Shown here one piece after another: positions 16,632-24,839 of a stretch of DNA of 64,000 nt. Positions within the stretch are counted from its first letter, which is position 1. Each line of letters opens with the position of its first letter. Below the pieces are notes generated by a model, which ran no database searches, had not been told where the DNA came from, and saw only the letters and a program-made list of their open reading frames with translations. This stretch comes from Actinomadura macrotermitis (GTDB lineage Bacteria; Actinomycetota; Actinomycetes; Streptosporangiales; Streptosporangiaceae), in NCBI RefSeq assembly GCF_009604375.1, contig NZ_WEGH01000002.1, forward strand, positions 1,202,073 to 1,266,072, given 5' to 3'. Made by a program: the position numbers and the translations under genes.

Positions 16632-17480
16632 ATGGTGAACGGGCTGAGGCTGCCGGCGGAGTTCCGGGCGCGGATCGAGGACCTGCGCGCCGGCCGTGCC
16701 GTGCCGGTCGCGCCCCGGCACGCGGCGACCGTCGTGGTGCTGCGCGACCACCCCGGGCTGGGCGTCCAGGCGTTCATGCTGCGCCGGGTGTCGTCGATGG
16801 CGTTCGCACCCGGCGCCTACGTGTTCCCCGGCGGGTCGGTCGACCCGCGCGACGGCGAGGCGCAGCCGGCCTGGTCGGGGCCGGGCCCGGCCGAGTGGGG
16901 CAAGGCGTTCGGCGCGGACGACAAGCTCGCCCGCGAGCTGGTCTGCGCCGCCGTCCGGGAGACGTTCGAGGAGACGCTGGTCCTGCTGGCCGGGCCGACC
17001 GGCGAGTCGGTCGTGGACGACACCCGCGGCGACGACTGGGAGGCCGACCGGCAGGCCCTGCTGGACCGGTCGCTGTCGTTCGCCGGCTTCCTGGAGCGGC
17101 GCGGGCTGGTGCTCCGCTCGGACCTGCTGCGCCCCTGGACGCACTGGATCACCCCGGCGGTCGAGCCGAAGCGCTACGACACCCGCTTCTTCGTCGCCGC
17201 CATGCCCGCCGGGCAGCGCGCGCGCGACGTGAGCACCGAGGCCGACCGGGTGGCGTGGGTGCGGCCGGCCGAGGCGGTCGAGAGGGCGCACAAGGGCGAG
17301 TGGCCCATGCTGCCGCCGACCATCGCGACCCTCGCCGAGCTGGCCGCGTTCGACACCGTCGCGGACGTGCTCGCCGCGCCCCGCGAGATCGTCGTGCACG
17401 AGCCCACGGCCGAGATCATCGACGGGGAGGCGTACCTGGTGCTGCCCGAGGACGCCGCCCACCACTATCCGCAGGGGTAG
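16632..17480 (+). CDS. Nudix hydrolase (NUDT19-like)
   Basis: 282 residues. The Nudix fold carries VFPGGSVDPRDGE followed, after an insertion typical of NUDT19/NUDT8-like members, by CAAVRETFEETLVLL (REUxEE core). The C-terminal helical part includes LRPWTHWITPAVEPKRYDTRFF, conserved in this subgroup, which contains CoA-diester hydrolases. Substrate is unproven here. The ATG at 16632 is chosen; GTG 16635 would also fit. The MBL gene starts 3 bp after its stop, so the two form an operon. Confidence 0.87.
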   Translation: MVNGLRLPAEFRARIEDLRAGRAVPVAPRHAATVVVLRDHPGLGVQAFMLRRVSSMAFAPGAYVFPGGSVDPRDGEAQPAWSGPGPAEWGKAFGADDKLARELVCAAVRETFEETLVLLAGPTGESVVDDTRGDDWEADRQALLDRSLSFAGFLERRGLVLRSDLLRPWTHWITPAVEPKRYDTRFFVAAMPAGQRARDVSTEADRVAWVRPAEAVERAHKGEWPMLPPTIATLAELAAFDTVADVLAAPREIVVHEPTAEIIDGEAYLVLPEDAAHHYPQG

Positions 17481-17483
17481 GGG

Positions 17484-18398
17484 ATGTCAGGCCGCCGGGT
17501 CCCCCTGGGCGAGGCGCTCGCGCGCCGGCTGGCGGGCACCTCGGCGCTGCGCCATCTGGACCGGTTCGGCTGGAACCCGCTCCGGCATCCCGATCTCCGC
17601 TCGGGCAGGATGGGGCGCATGAGCGAGATCGACGGGATGGGCACGGAACGGGCGACCTGCGTGCTGGCGCCGAATCCGTCCATGATGACCCTGGACGGCA
17701 CCAACACCTGGATCATCGGCGAGCCCGGCGCGGACGAGGTCGCCGTCGTCGACCCCGGCCCGGACGACCGCGTGCACCTGGCCCGGATCCTGGAGAAGGT
17801 GGGGGACCGCCGCGTCGGCGTCGTCCTGCTGACCCACCGCCACCCCGACCACGCGGCGGGCGCGGCGCGGTTCGCCGGGATGGCGGGCGCGGGCGTCGGG
17901 GTGCGGGCGCTGGACCCGCGGTACCGGCTGGGCGACGAGGGCCTGGCCGAGGGCGATGTGATCACCACCGGCGGGCTGGAGCTGCGGGTGCTGGAGATCC
18001 CCGGCCACACCGACGACTCGGTGGCGTTCTGGCTGCCCGCCGACCGCGCGGTCTTCACCGGGGACACCGTCCTCGGCTACGGCACGACCGTGCTGGAGGG
18101 CAGGCTCGGCGACTACCTGTCGACGCTGGAGCGGCTGCGGGAGCTCGCCGGGGAGCAGGACGTGGCGACGCTGCTGCCCGGCCACGGCCCCAGGATCGAC
18201 GACCCGGCGGGGGCGCTCGACGGCTACCTGGCCCACCGCCGCGAGCGCCTGGCCCAGGTCGAGGAGGCCGTCCGCGCGGGGGCCCGGACGGCGCGCGAGG
18301 TCGTCGAGATCGTGTATGCCGACGTCGACCGCAAGCTGTGGCCCGCGGCCGAGTGGTCGGTCCAGTCGCAGCTGGACTACCTGGACGAGCGCGGCTGA
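17484..18398 (+). CDS. MBL-fold metallo-hydrolase (LACTB2/Rv3677c-like)
   Basis: 304 residues. The metal site is complete: His118-x-His120-x-Asp122-His123 (THRHPDH), His175 (PGHTDD), Asp194 (FTGDT) and His234 (LPGHG). The C-terminal winged-helix-like region (ERLAQVEEAVRAGARTAREVVEIVY) identifies the LACTB2-type subgroup, whose animal member is an endoribonuclease. The first 46 residues precede the domain, and the internal ATG at 17619 (MSEIDGMG) is a plausible alternative start. Same neighbourhood as Rv3677c, next to crp. Confidence 0.9.
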   Translation: MSGRRVPLGEALARRLAGTSALRHLDRFGWNPLRHPDLRSGRMGRMSEIDGMGTERATCVLAPNPSMMTLDGTNTWIIGEPGADEVAVVDPGPDDRVHLARILEKVGDRRVGVVLLTHRHPDHAAGAARFAGMAGAGVGVRALDPRYRLGDEGLAEGDVITTGGLELRVLEIPGHTDDSVAFWLPADRAVFTGDTVLGYGTTVLEGRLGDYLSTLERLRELAGEQDVATLLPGHGPRIDDPAGALDGYLAHRRERLAQVEEAVRAGARTAREVVEIVYADVDRKLWPAAEWSVQSQLDYLDERG

Positions 18399-18411
18399 GC
18401 CGCGCCCGTCC

Positions 18412-19098
18412 TCACTTGGAGCGCTTGCGCAGCCGGTCGATGTCCAGGATCACCACGGCGCGCGCCTCGATCCGCAGCCAGTTGCGCTGCGCGAAGTCGG
18501 CGAGGGCCTTGTTGACGGTCTCCCGGGAGGCGCCGACCAGCTGGGCCAGCTCCTCCTGGGTGAGGTCGTGGTGCACGTGCAGCCCGGCCTCGCCCGGCTG
18601 GCCGAAGCGCTCGGCCAGGTCCAGCAGCGCCTTGGCGACGCGGCCGGGGACGTCGGTGAAGACCAGGTCGGCCATCACGTCGTTGGTCTTGCGCAGCCGC
18701 TGGGCCAGGGCGCGCAGCAGCTGGACGGCGACCTCGGGGTGGCCGGTCAGCCACGGCCGCAGGTCGTCGTGCCCGAGGCCGGCCAGCCGGCACTCGGTCA
18801 CCGCGATCGCGCTGGCGGTGCGGGGCCGCGGGTCGAACAGCGACAGCTCGCCGAACATCTCGCTCGGGCCGAGCACGCTCAGCAGGTTCTCCCGGCCGTC
18901 CGGCGCGGTGCGGGTCAGCTTGATCTTGCCTTCGAGGACGACGTACAGGCGGTCGCCGGTCTCGCCCTCGTTGAAGAGGGTCTGACCGCGGGCGAGACGC
19001 ACCTCGGTCACGTTGGCGCGCAGCGCCTTGGCCCCCTGCTCGTCCAGGGCCTCGAACAGCGGGGCTCTGCTCAGAACGTCCACGTCGCGGTCGGTCAC
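18412..19098 (-). CDS. crp: Crp/Fnr-family regulator (Crp)
   Basis: 228 residues. A cyclic-nucleotide-binding domain spans about 10-125 (PLFEALDEQGAKALRANVTEV, then FGELSLFDPRPRTASAIAV as phosphate-binding cassette) and a winged helix about 150-220 (LTQEELAQLVGASRETVNKAL). Matches the actinobacterial Crp (Rv3676, SCO3571), a cAMP receptor controlling growth, germination and secondary metabolism. GTG 19098 follows GGAGGAGGAGAAGC, a strong ribosome site. It meets the MBL gene tail to tail (13 bp). The upstream region holds a perfect 14-bp inverted repeat (19182-19211) that may be an operator. Confidence 0.93.
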   Translation of the reverse strand: MTDRDVDVLSRAPLFEALDEQGAKALRANVTEVRLARGQTLFNEGETGDRLYVVLEGKIKLTRTAPDGRENLLSVLGPSEMFGELSLFDPRPRTASAIAVTECRLAGLGHDDLRPWLTGHPEVAVQLLRALAQRLRKTNDVMADLVFTDVPGRVAKALLDLAERFGQPGEAGLHVHHDLTQEELAQLVGASRETVNKALADFAQRNWLRIEARAVVILDIDRLRKRSK

Positions 19099-19645
19099 GC
19101 TTCTCCTCCTCCAACACCTACATACATAGTGTGACGTACGTCCCACCGCGCAGGTGAGGGCGGGGGCACGGCGCGCCGGAAATGAGGGCGAAAGTTCACT
19201 TTCGCCCTCATGCCTCGCGACCAGGTTCCCATCCCAGGCGAGCTGTGTCCGGCGGAAGCTCCGCAGGGCCCGCCCGGATCACCGGTCGCCACGTTCCTGC
19301 CTCGGCAGTCTACGGACAAAGGGGAAGGTGCTGCCAAGGTGACCCCTGGTCCCGGCCCGATCGTCCCGGTCCGTGAGACGGTCGTCCCATATGCGCGGTA
19401 CATACCTTCCGGTACGCGCAATCCGCCCGCTCGCGGGCGCCGCCGAACGTTCACCTCGGGCGGGACCGGTATGTCCGGGCGACTCCCGCGACGACGACCC
19501 GTCCCGCGGGAGGCGGTCGTCGCCCTCGCCGGCCGCCGCAACGGCCCTGGGCGAACGTGACGTCCGAAATCCGCCAGAGCGGGATTTCGGCCGGTCCTAG
19601 CGTGGATCGCGGACGTCATCTTCCCGATCCCCGCAGGAGGCGAAC
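19099..19645. promoter_or_regulatory. crp / 2OG-oxygenase divergent control region
   Basis: 547 bp without a believable gene. Features seen: a perfect 14-bp inverted repeat at 19182-19211 (crp side) and a 9-bp inverted repeat CCGAAATCC/GGATTTCGG at 19564-19590 (oxygenase side, about 55 bp before its start). TAC-rich stretches near 19110-19140 could hold the crp promoter. Small frames inside have poor codon usage and are ignored. Confidence 0.45.
19182..19211. repeat. perfect inverted repeat upstream of crp
   Basis: ATGAGGGCGAAAGT (19182-19195), 2-bp centre TC, ACTTTCGCCCTCAT (19198-19211): 28 of 30 bases in perfect dyad symmetry, 84 bp upstream of the crp start codon. The tiny loop makes an RNA terminator unlikely and a protein-binding site more likely. 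Confidence 0.7.
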
Positions 19646-20362
19646 GTGTCCACCCGGCTGGACGGAACACCGGCCCAGCGCGTCGACTGGCCCGCCCTGG
19701 CCGCCGAGATCGACGACGTCGGCTGCGCCCTGACCCCCGAGCTCCTCACCCCGGCCGAATGCCGCGAGATCGCCGGCATGTACGACGAGGCCGCCCGGTT
19801 CCGCGCCACCATCGACATGGCCCGCTACCGGTTCGGATCCGGTCAGTACCGCTACTTCCGCCCGCCGCTCCCCGGGATCGTCGCCGAGTTGCGGGAGGCG
19901 TTCTACCCGCGGCTCCTGCCGATCGCGCGGGACTGGGCGGCCCGGCTCGGCAGACCCGCGCCGTGGCCCGACAGCCTGGCCGAGTGGCTGGAGATGTGCC
20001 ACGCCGCCGGGCAGACCAGGTCCACCCCGATCCTGCTGCGCTACGGCGGCGGCGACTGGAACGCCCTGCACCGCGACCTGTACGGCGACCTGGTGTTCCC
20101 GCTGCAGGTCGTCATCGGGCTGGACCGGCCCGGCCGCGACTACACCGGCGGCGAGTTCCTGCTGGTCGAGCAGCGGCCCCGTGCCCAGTCGCGCGGCACG
20201 GTCACCGCCCTGGAGCAGGGCCGCGGCCTGGTCTTCACCACCCGGGACCGGCCGGTCCGCTCGGCCCGCGGCTGGTCGGCCGCGCCCGTCCGGCACGGCG
20301 TCAGCACCGTCCGCTCCGGCCGCCGCCACACCCTCGGCCTGGTCTTCCACGACGCGGCATGA
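19646..20362 (+). CDS. 2-oxoglutarate/Fe(II)-dependent oxygenase
   Basis: 238 residues with the double-stranded beta-helix signature: His142-x-Asp144 (ALHRDLYGDLVFPLQ), YTGGEFLLVE, and distal His217 with Arg227 (RHGVSTVRSGRRHTLGLVFHDA) for 2-oxoglutarate. The fold resembles prolyl hydroxylase-type enzymes; substrate is unknown. GTG 19646 follows AGGAGGCGAAC. It stands alone, with a dyad at 19564-19590 before it. Confidence 0.85.
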   Translation: MSTRLDGTPAQRVDWPALAAEIDDVGCALTPELLTPAECREIAGMYDEAARFRATIDMARYRFGSGQYRYFRPPLPGIVAELREAFYPRLLPIARDWAARLGRPAPWPDSLAEWLEMCHAAGQTRSTPILLRYGGGDWNALHRDLYGDLVFPLQVVIGLDRPGRDYTGGEFLLVEQRPRAQSRGTVTALEQGRGLVFTTRDRPVRSARGWSAAPVRHGVSTVRSGRRHTLGLVFHDAA

Positions 20363-20450
20363 CGCGCGGCCCCCGCTGATCAGCCCCCTGCGCGGAAAAC
20401 GTGCAGGAATGGCAAGGAAAGGACGGACGCCGGGGCCCTGCCGAGCGCCA

Positions 20451-20468
20451 TTATCACATCGCCGATAA
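20451..20468. promoter_or_regulatory. short dyad upstream of menB
   Basis: TTATC-N8-GATAA at 20451-20468, about 85 bp before the menB start; a possible operator or promoter element. Weak evidence. Confidence 0.25.
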
Positions 20469-20553
20469 TTGCGGCACCGCCCTGCCGGGCCGTGAAACGG
20501 GCATGGACCGCCGGTGCGATTGAATGGCCGGGCACCCACACGGAAGGCTGGCC

Positions 20554-21450
20554 ATGGTTTCTGAACTGTTCGACCCCGCGGCATGGAAAGAAGTCGAGGG
20601 CTTCGACTTCACCGACATCACCTATCACCGTTCGGTGGAACACGGCACGGTGCGGATCGCGTTCGACCGGCCGGAGGTGCGCAACGCGTTCCGGCCGCAC
20701 ACCGTGGACGAGCTGTACCGGGCGTTCGACCACGCCCGGCTGTGCGGTGACGTCGGCGCGGTCCTGCTGACGGGCAACGGGCCCTCCCCCAAGGACGGCG
20801 GGTGGGCGTTCTGCTCGGGCGGCGATCAGCGCATCCGGGGCAAGGACGGGTACAAGTACGCCGAGGGGGAGACCTCGGAGACGATCGACCCGGCGCGGGC
20901 GGGGCGGCTGCACATCCTGGAGGTGCAGCGGCTGATCCGGATGATGGGCAAGGTCGTCATCGCGGTGGTGCCCGGATGGGCGGCCGGAGGTGGCCACAGC
21001 CTGCATGTGGTGGCGGATCTGACGCTGGCAAGCCGTGAGCATGCACGGTTCAAGCAGACCGACGCGGACGTGGCCAGTTTCGACGGCGGGTTCGGGTCGG
21101 CGTATCTGGCGCGGCAGGTGGGGCAGAAGTTCGCGCGGGAGATCTTCTTCCTGGGCGAGACCTACTCGGCCGAGGACGCGCACCGGATGGGCATGGTGAA
21201 CGCGGTGGTGCCGCACGCCGAGCTGGAGGCCACGGCGCTGGAATGGGCCCGCAAGATCAACGGCAAGAGCCCCACGGCGCAGCGGATGCTCAAGTTCGCC
21301 TTCAACCTGATCGACGACGGACTGGTCGGCCAGCAGGTGTTCGCAGGTGAGGCGACCCGGCTGGCCTATGGGACGGCCGAGGCCGCCGAAGGCCGGGACC
21401 AGTTCCTGGAGAAGCGCGACCCCGACTGGTCGCCCTATCCCTGGTACTAG
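20554..21450 (+). CDS. menB: 1,4-dihydroxy-2-naphthoyl-CoA synthase (MenB)
   Basis: 298-residue crotonase-fold enzyme that closes the second ring of menaquinone from O-succinylbenzoyl-CoA. MenB-specific segments are CSGGDQRIRGKDGYKY (oxyanion loop, about 87-102), VVPGWAAGGGHSLHVVADLTLAS and TDADVASFDGGFGSAYLAR, and the protein ends DPDWSPYPWY as in the family. ATG 20554 follows GGAAGG; an upstream in-frame codon at 20524 is less likely. No other men gene is in the window, so the pathway is dispersed or encoded elsewhere. Confidence 0.95.
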   Translation: MVSELFDPAAWKEVEGFDFTDITYHRSVEHGTVRIAFDRPEVRNAFRPHTVDELYRAFDHARLCGDVGAVLLTGNGPSPKDGGWAFCSGGDQRIRGKDGYKYAEGETSETIDPARAGRLHILEVQRLIRMMGKVVIAVVPGWAAGGGHSLHVVADLTLASREHARFKQTDADVASFDGGFGSAYLARQVGQKFAREIFFLGETYSAEDAHRMGMVNAVVPHAELEATALEWARKINGKSPTAQRMLKFAFNLIDDGLVGQQVFAGEATRLAYGTAEAAEGRDQFLEKRDPDWSPYPWY

Positions 21451-21523
21451 CAGTTCCGGGGGAGGGGCGCAAGAGAGAAATGTTCATCGAATGAACCGGA
21501 CGGTAACAGCCGGGCCCCTCCCC

Positions 21524-21529
21524 TAAACT
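21524..21529 (+). promoter_or_regulatory. -10 hexamer of a leaderless promoter
   Basis: TAAACT 8 nt before the ATG of the MmyB-like regulator, with no ribosome site between; transcription would begin at or next to the start codon. Confidence 0.45.
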
Positions 21530-21537
21530 GCCCGAAC

Positions 21538-22356
21538 ATGGTCACTCTGCCTATGCCTTCGTTCGGCGACTATCTGCGGCATCTGCGATCGAACTCGCCC
21601 GCCAGCGCGCTGAAAGGGGGCCGGCTCAGTCGCACCGAGGTGGCCGCGGGCGCCTTTCTGAGCGTCGGTTACGTCATCAAGCTCGAACAGGGAAGCGCGG
21701 GCAACCCTTCCCCCGAAGTGGTCGAGCGGCTCGCCGAGGTACTCGGCGTCAAAGCGGTGGAGCGCCAGCACCTCCACGACCTCGCCCTCTACCGCCCGGT
21801 CCGGCGGGACGGCGCGGAGTACACGGTGGTGTCGCCGATCACGCCGGTGATGGAGGAGGCCGTCGACAACCTCCACCCGCAGTTATGCGGGTATGTCGAC
21901 GAGCTGTGGAACGTGCTGTACTGCAACAGCGAGTACGCCCGGGTGTTCCGGCACATCACCGAGGCGGGGAACGTGCTGAGGTGGTTCTTCACCGTCCCCG
22001 AGTCCCGCTCGGTCATGATCGAGTGGGAGTCCGAGGCCCGGCTGACCGTGGCCTGGTTCCGCGCGCTGATGGTCCGCCGGCCCGATGACCCCCGGTTCGG
22101 CGAGCTGCTGGACGACCTGGCGCGGAGCCCCGACTTCGCCCGGATGTGGCTCGACCGGGAGATCTTCATGGGCCGGCACTCGCCCTACATGCTGATGCGC
22201 GACCTGGACCGGGACCAGGACGTGCGGCTGCTCGCCCAGGTCTATGCCTGGCCGGACCCGACCCAGGCCGTTCAGATGTTCCTGGGCATCAGGACGAAGG
22301 AGCAGCCCCCGCCGGCCCCCTTCCCCGGTGACGGGGAAGGGGGCGAGGCGGTCTAG
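21538..22356 (+). CDS. XRE regulator with MmyB-like ligand-binding domain
   Basis: 272 residues. The helix-turn-helix is at about 8-80 (FGDYLRHLRSNSP, LSRTEVAAGAFLSVGYVIKLEQG). The MmyB-like domain follows from about 100 (NLHPQLCGYVDELWNVLYCNSEYARVF ... ESEARLTVAWFRA). MmyB-like domains resemble PAS folds and can bind fatty-acid-like ligands; family members often control adjacent dehydrogenase or hydrolase genes. Its stop TAG shares the tetranucleotide CTAG (22353-22356) with the stop of the convergent hydrolase gene. Confidence 0.88.
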   Translation: MVTLPMPSFGDYLRHLRSNSPASALKGGRLSRTEVAAGAFLSVGYVIKLEQGSAGNPSPEVVERLAEVLGVKAVERQHLHDLALYRPVRRDGAEYTVVSPITPVMEEAVDNLHPQLCGYVDELWNVLYCNSEYARVFRHITEAGNVLRWFFTVPESRSVMIEWESEARLTVAWFRALMVRRPDDPRFGELLDDLARSPDFARMWLDREIFMGRHSPYMLMRDLDRDQDVRLLAQVYAWPDPTQAVQMFLGIRTKEQPPPAPFPGDGEGGEAV

Positions 22357-23141
22357 GCGATCTCGTCCGCCAGGAAGCGCCGCAGGAGTTCGTTCACTTC
22401 CTTGGGGTGGGTGAGCGGCGGCGAGTGCGCGGCCCCCTGGACGGTCTGGACGCCGGTGGCCCCCGGTAGCCCGTCGCGCAGCGCCCGCATGCGCTCCGCG
22501 GGGATCGACCTGTCCTCCGAGCCCCGGACCAGGAGCGCGGGGCATCCGATCTCGGGCAGCCGGCCGGTGATGTCGTCCCGGTCGAGCAGGCAGCCCACCG
22601 GTGTGCCGAGGGGGAGCTCCGGCGCCGCGCGCCACTTGCGCACCCAGTCCGCGGCGGCCGGATGGTCGCCGATCAGCTGCGCGGCCAGCCCGTCGAGGAC
22701 CTCCGGCACCGGTCCGTTGGCGGCGAGCACGTCGAACAGCCCCCGGTAGGCGACCTGGTCGCCGGGGTCGCAGGCGTGCGACTCGGTGTCGAACAGGACC
22801 AGGCGGCCGATGCGGTCCGGTGCCAGGAGCGCCGCCCGCAGCGAGATGAAACCGCCCTGCGACACGCCGCCGACCGTGGCCTCGCCGATGCCCAGCGCGT
22901 CCATCAGGGCGAGCAGGTCGCGGGCGGAGTCCCAATAGGTGAACGGGACGCCGTCGTCCGGGGTGCCCCCGTGGCCCCGCGCGTCCCAGGTGACCACCCG
23001 GTGGCCGGGGGCGAGGCCGTCCAGCTGGCCCTGGAACATCGATCCGTCCAGGAAGTAGCCGTGGGCGAGAACAATTACCGGTCCGTCGCCGCCGGAGTCC
23101 GAATAACACAGGTCACGGCCGTTGGCATGAAGTATGGCCAC
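22353..23141 (-). CDS. alpha/beta hydrolase
   Basis: 262 residues. Oxyanion-hole HG is in LAHGYFLDGSMF, nucleophile Ser94 in GGVSQGG, acid in GSEDRSIPAERM, and His in GAAHSPPLTHP. Closest in style to haloperoxidase/esterase-type hydrolases; substrate unknown. GTG 23141 has GGAGGA 5 nt upstream and fits the conserved domain edge. It is divergent from the methyltransferase gene and converges on the MmyB-like regulator with a 4-bp overlap. Confidence 0.9.
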   Translation of the reverse strand: MAILHANGRDLCYSDSGGDGPVIVLAHGYFLDGSMFQGQLDGLAPGHRVVTWDARGHGGTPDDGVPFTYWDSARDLLALMDALGIGEATVGGVSQGGFISLRAALLAPDRIGRLVLFDTESHACDPGDQVAYRGLFDVLAANGPVPEVLDGLAAQLIGDHPAAADWVRKWRAAPELPLGTPVGCLLDRDDITGRLPEIGCPALLVRGSEDRSIPAERMRALRDGLPGATGVQTVQGAAHSPPLTHPKEVNELLRRFLADEIA

Positions 23142-23459
23142 AGATTCCTCCAGGTCGTCGTGGCCATCATTATGCGATGAATTTTCCGGCCGATTCAAGC
23201 ACGGCTCCATTGCTGGAGCCATTTCGCCGCCGCCTGGACGGAGGGCGCGGTTTCTCCCCGGCGGTGGCACCTGCCTGCCGGAAGCCCTGCCGGGCAAGGG
23301 ATGTAGGGCGATCGGGCGCATTCCGGCGACGGGTGCCCCCGGCAGGGGTACCCCTGTCAGTAGCACTTGCCGCCCCATTCGGGCAAGTGCAGAATGAATT
23401 TTCGTCAACGGCTGACCCGAGATGATTCCCTAGTCAAGCCGCCTGGTGGGAGTGAGTCG
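23142..23459. promoter_or_regulatory. hydrolase / methyltransferase divergent region
   Basis: 318 bp with no gene. It contains the perfect 14-bp palindrome CAGGGGTACCCCTG at 23343-23356, roughly midway, which is a good operator candidate for either gene. Confidence 0.45.
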
Positions 23460-24308
23460 ATGGCCGAGGACCGGACCCGAGTCGCAATCGATATGTCGCG
23501 GGCGAGCCCGGCCCGGGTCTATGACCATCTTCTCGGCGGCAAGGACAATTACGAGGCCGACCGCGTGCTGGCCGGGGAGCTCGCCGCCGCCTTCCACGAC
23601 GTCCAGCGGGCGGCCCGCGCCAACCGGTCGTTCGTGCTGCGGGCCGTCGCGGAGGCGGCCGCCGGCGGCATCACCCAGTTCCTCGACCTCGGGTCCGGGC
23701 TGCCCGCCGCGGAGAACGTGCACGAGGTCGCCCGGCGGTGGCACCCGGCGGCCGCGGTCGCCTACGTCGACCACGACCCCGTGGTGGCCAACCACGTCCG
23801 CGCCCTGCTGCAGACCGACGAGCGCGTCATCGTGCTCGAAGCCGACCTGCGGCGGCCCGAGCCGATCCTGACCCGTCCCGAGCTGAAGGAGTGCTTCGAC
23901 TTCGACCGGCCGGTCGCCGTGCTGATGGCGTCCTGCCTGCACTTCGTGCCGGACGAGGACGACCCCGCCGGGATCGTCGCCGGCTTCACCCGGGACCTGG
24001 CCCCCGGCAGCCGCCTGGTGGTCTCGCATTGGAGCGGCGGGGTCGACGCCCGTGCGGAGGAGGCGGTCCGCAGCGCCCACCGGCGCTTGGCGACGCTTCC
24101 GATCGTCGACCGCGACCCCGCGCGCATCCGGGAGCTGTTCGCCGGGTTCGACCTCCTCGGTCCCGGGCTGGCGGACGTCACGGCCTGGCTGCCCGGGCCC
24201 TCGGCCGCCGCTGAGCCCTCGTTCCGGCTGATCGGCGGGATCGGCCGCAAACCCGCGCCCTCCTCCCCGCCCGCCCAGGGATTCCCAGGCCCGGACGGCG
24301 CGCCCTAG
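23460..24308 (+). CDS. SAM-dependent methyltransferase of the DUF574/PF04672 type
   Basis: 282 residues. Family hallmarks are the N-terminal SRASPARVYDHLLGGKDNYEADR, the SAM loop FLDLGSGLPAAENVHEVA and VAYVDHDPVVANHVRALL. This family is greatly expanded in filamentous actinomycetes; targets are mostly unknown. The ATG at 23460 (MAEDRTRV) is chosen with GGGAG upstream; the frame extends 31 codons further but that extension lacks family similarity. Confidence 0.9.
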   Translation: MAEDRTRVAIDMSRASPARVYDHLLGGKDNYEADRVLAGELAAAFHDVQRAARANRSFVLRAVAEAAAGGITQFLDLGSGLPAAENVHEVARRWHPAAAVAYVDHDPVVANHVRALLQTDERVIVLEADLRRPEPILTRPELKECFDFDRPVAVLMASCLHFVPDEDDPAGIVAGFTRDLAPGSRLVVSHWSGGVDARAEEAVRSAHRRLATLPIVDRDPARIRELFAGFDLLGPGLADVTAWLPGPSAAAEPSFRLIGGIGRKPAPSSPPAQGFPGPDGAP

Positions 24309-24434
24309 CCCGGAGGCCGGGCCCGGAACCCGCCTTCGCCCCGTGCGAGGCGGTCATGGCCTGCTCTTCGTCACAGACGCGATGGCTGCGTCGTCAAGGG
24401 GGTGCCGTTCCCTAGGACACCCAGGAGTGCATTC

Positions 24435-24839
24435 ATGTCCGTGCAGAGCACCCTCGGCCCCCCACTTCATCCGGCCGTGCGCTTCATGCGGGTCACGGTC
24501 GCCGTGCAGGCGGCGGTGATCCTGGCCCAGGCCTTCACGGCCGGGCTGCTGCTGTCATCGGTGCCGGAGGGCCGCACCTTGCACAGCGCGCTCACGGGCG
24601 CGGTCCTGCTCGCCGTCGTCGCGAACCTCGTCGCGGCGGCCCTGGTCTGGCGCCGGGGCGGCGGGTCGCCGCGCGTCGTCGCGCAGAGCGTGCCGATGGT
24701 GGTGTTCACCGTGCTGCAGGCGGCGCTGGGCGCGACTCACGTGCGCGAACTGCACGTGCCCCTCGGAGTGCTGATGTTCGGCGCCAGCGTCATGCTCGCG
24801 ATGCGGGTCTGGTCGGCCGGCGACGGGACGGCCCGATGA
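24435..24839 (+). CDS. four-helix membrane protein, partner of multicopper oxidase
   Basis: 134 residues with four predicted membrane helices (about 15-40, 48-72, 82-100, 108-128). Histidines at the start of helix 2 (TLHSALTG) and in the loop into helix 4 (THVRELHVPLG) could bind haem or metal, but this is speculative. AGGAG lies 8 nt before ATG 24435. Its TGA overlaps the multicopper oxidase ATG in ATGA (24836-24839), so a joint function in copper or electron handling is likely. No family assignment is made. Confidence 0.78.
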   Translation: MSVQSTLGPPLHPAVRFMRVTVAVQAAVILAQAFTAGLLLSSVPEGRTLHSALTGAVLLAVVANLVAAALVWRRGGGSPRVVAQSVPMVVFTVLQAALGATHVRELHVPLGVLMFGASVMLAMRVWSAGDGTAR

